This document shows positions 63,646 to 64,000 of a DNA stretch of 64,000 bases, piece after piece (position 1 is the first letter of the stretch; each line of letters begins with the position of its first letter). The notes under the pieces were generated by a model. The model did not search any database and was not told the DNA's origin. It saw only the letters and a list, made by a program, of their open reading frames with translations. Position numbers and translations under genes: made by a program. Source of the stretch: Planctomycetota bacterium (GTDB lineage: Bacteria; Planctomycetota; Planctomycetia; Pirellulales; Pirellulaceae). The DNA lies in NCBI GenBank assembly GCA_014381825.1, contig JACNKX010000100.1, positions 35,697 to 99,696 of the forward strand, in the 5' to 3' direction.

Positions 63646-63867
63646 TCGAATCAACATTTCGCGGATACTACGCGTTCTTCCCTCACCCTCGGGAATTTCT
63701 CAATGAGTCATCACCGAAGCGTCACCGTATTGCATTTGGCCAATCTATGTCTACTGCTAAATCGTGGTCTCACGTGGGATCTTGCAACCGAACAGATGAT
63801 CGGCGACGACGAAGCCAACGCCCACCAATCCCGCTCTCAACGCAAAGGATATGAGATCACGGTTTAA
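63646..63867 (+). pseudogene. C-terminal remnant of a Gfo/Idh/MocA-family oxidoreductase
   Basis: The frame after the stop at 63643-63645 reads SNQHFAD..., then from the ATG at 63703 SHHRSVTVLHLANLCLLL, LTWDLATEQMIGDDEANAHQ and SQRKGYEITV before TAA at 63865. This is the characteristic end of planctomycete Gfo/Idh/MocA oxidoreductases (SHHRS..HLAN...LTWD...GDDEAN...QRKGYEI). The catalytic and NAD-binding parts are absent upstream, and the segment between HFAD and SHHRS is unlike the family, suggesting deletion plus a frame change. It is likely a decayed fragment, though a window-external or short domain use cannot be excluded. Confidence 0.7.
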
Positions 63868-63922
63868 GGAGGTTGGCAGCCGACGATATACGGTAGCGAA
63901 ACTTACCAAGAGTTTCGACGGA

Positions 63923-64000
63923 TCACGCTGAAGTCTTGGCGAACTGGGCGGAGTCGCTCAGCATGAGGTGCCTGGTTACACGACGCGCATCCTGGACGGA
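63923..64000 (-). CDS. Possible C-terminal end of a gene running off the window edge
   Basis: On the minus strand the frame is open from the window end and stops at 63923-63925, giving the last 25 residues (VTRHLMLSDSAQFAKTSA at the end). Too little is visible to name it, and it may be an artefact of the window edge. Confidence 0.2.
   Translation of the reverse strand, partial: SVQDARRVTRHLMLSDSAQFAKTSA

Overview
The window reads as chromosomal DNA of a planctomycete, most likely of the Pirellulaceae. The evidence is a giant exported protein with the planctomycete N-terminal motif LEERRVLD, WD40/LRR receptor kinases paired with ECF sigma factors, a zinc-ribbon MoxR ATPase, a DUF1080 protein, and a remnant of the Gfo/Idh/MocA oxidoreductases that are abundant in this group. 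No rRNA, CRISPR array or intact insertion sequence is visible. Homology statements rest on recognised motifs only, since no searches were run.

Layout. 1-4479: the 3' part of a MoxR-type operon on the plus strand (DUF4129, DUF4350, MoxR AAA+ ATPase, DUF58). 4698-11495: a 2265-residue repeat-rich surface/adhesin-like protein. 11472-20923: housekeeping and unknown genes (LOG-family protein, small unknown protein, Tex with a partner, PhyH-like dioxygenase, DUF255 thioredoxin-domain protein, PanB, secreted unknown protein). 20990-26239: a five-gene glycan block (two GT4, FkbM methyltransferase, GT9, GT2). 26422-40606: the conserved transcription/translation cluster on the minus strand, in the order tRNA-Thr, tRNA-Tyr, tRNA-Gly, tRNA-Thr, tuf, tRNA-Trp, secE, nusG, rplK, rplA, rplJ, rplL, rpoB, rpoC. 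40972-42636: an unusual sigma-70 factor with three N-terminal helix-turn-helix segments, just upstream of that cluster. 43244-52052: secreted and envelope proteins, including an ECF sigma / anti-sigma-VWA / coiled-coil operon, a DUF1080 protein, a membrane protein and a CocE/NonD hydrolase. 52641-60094: an ECF sigma factor followed by a 2227-residue receptor kinase (zinc anti-sigma-like motif, kinase, membrane segment, WD40, four LRR super-modules). 60829-64000: a secreted prenyltransferase-fold protein, a solo GroES, a fluoride channel, a VOC protein and an oxidoreductase remnant.

How the genes work together. MoxR and DUF58 proteins are usually chaperone/metal-insertion pairs acting on exported or membrane complexes; the giant surface protein next door may or may not be a client. 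The rpo/rpl/tuf cluster is a textbook co-expression unit. Two separate ECF systems carry their putative anti-sigma module fused to a large effector, a VWA protein in one and a receptor kinase in the other. Both look like membrane sensors controlling a cognate sigma factor.

The most interesting signals are: the triple-HTH sigma factor; the kinase/anti-sigma mega-receptor with a REP-like palindrome inserted in frame; three glycan genes that end in the same 12-base string; and an alternating three-arm inverted repeat upstream of the kinase-linked sigma gene.
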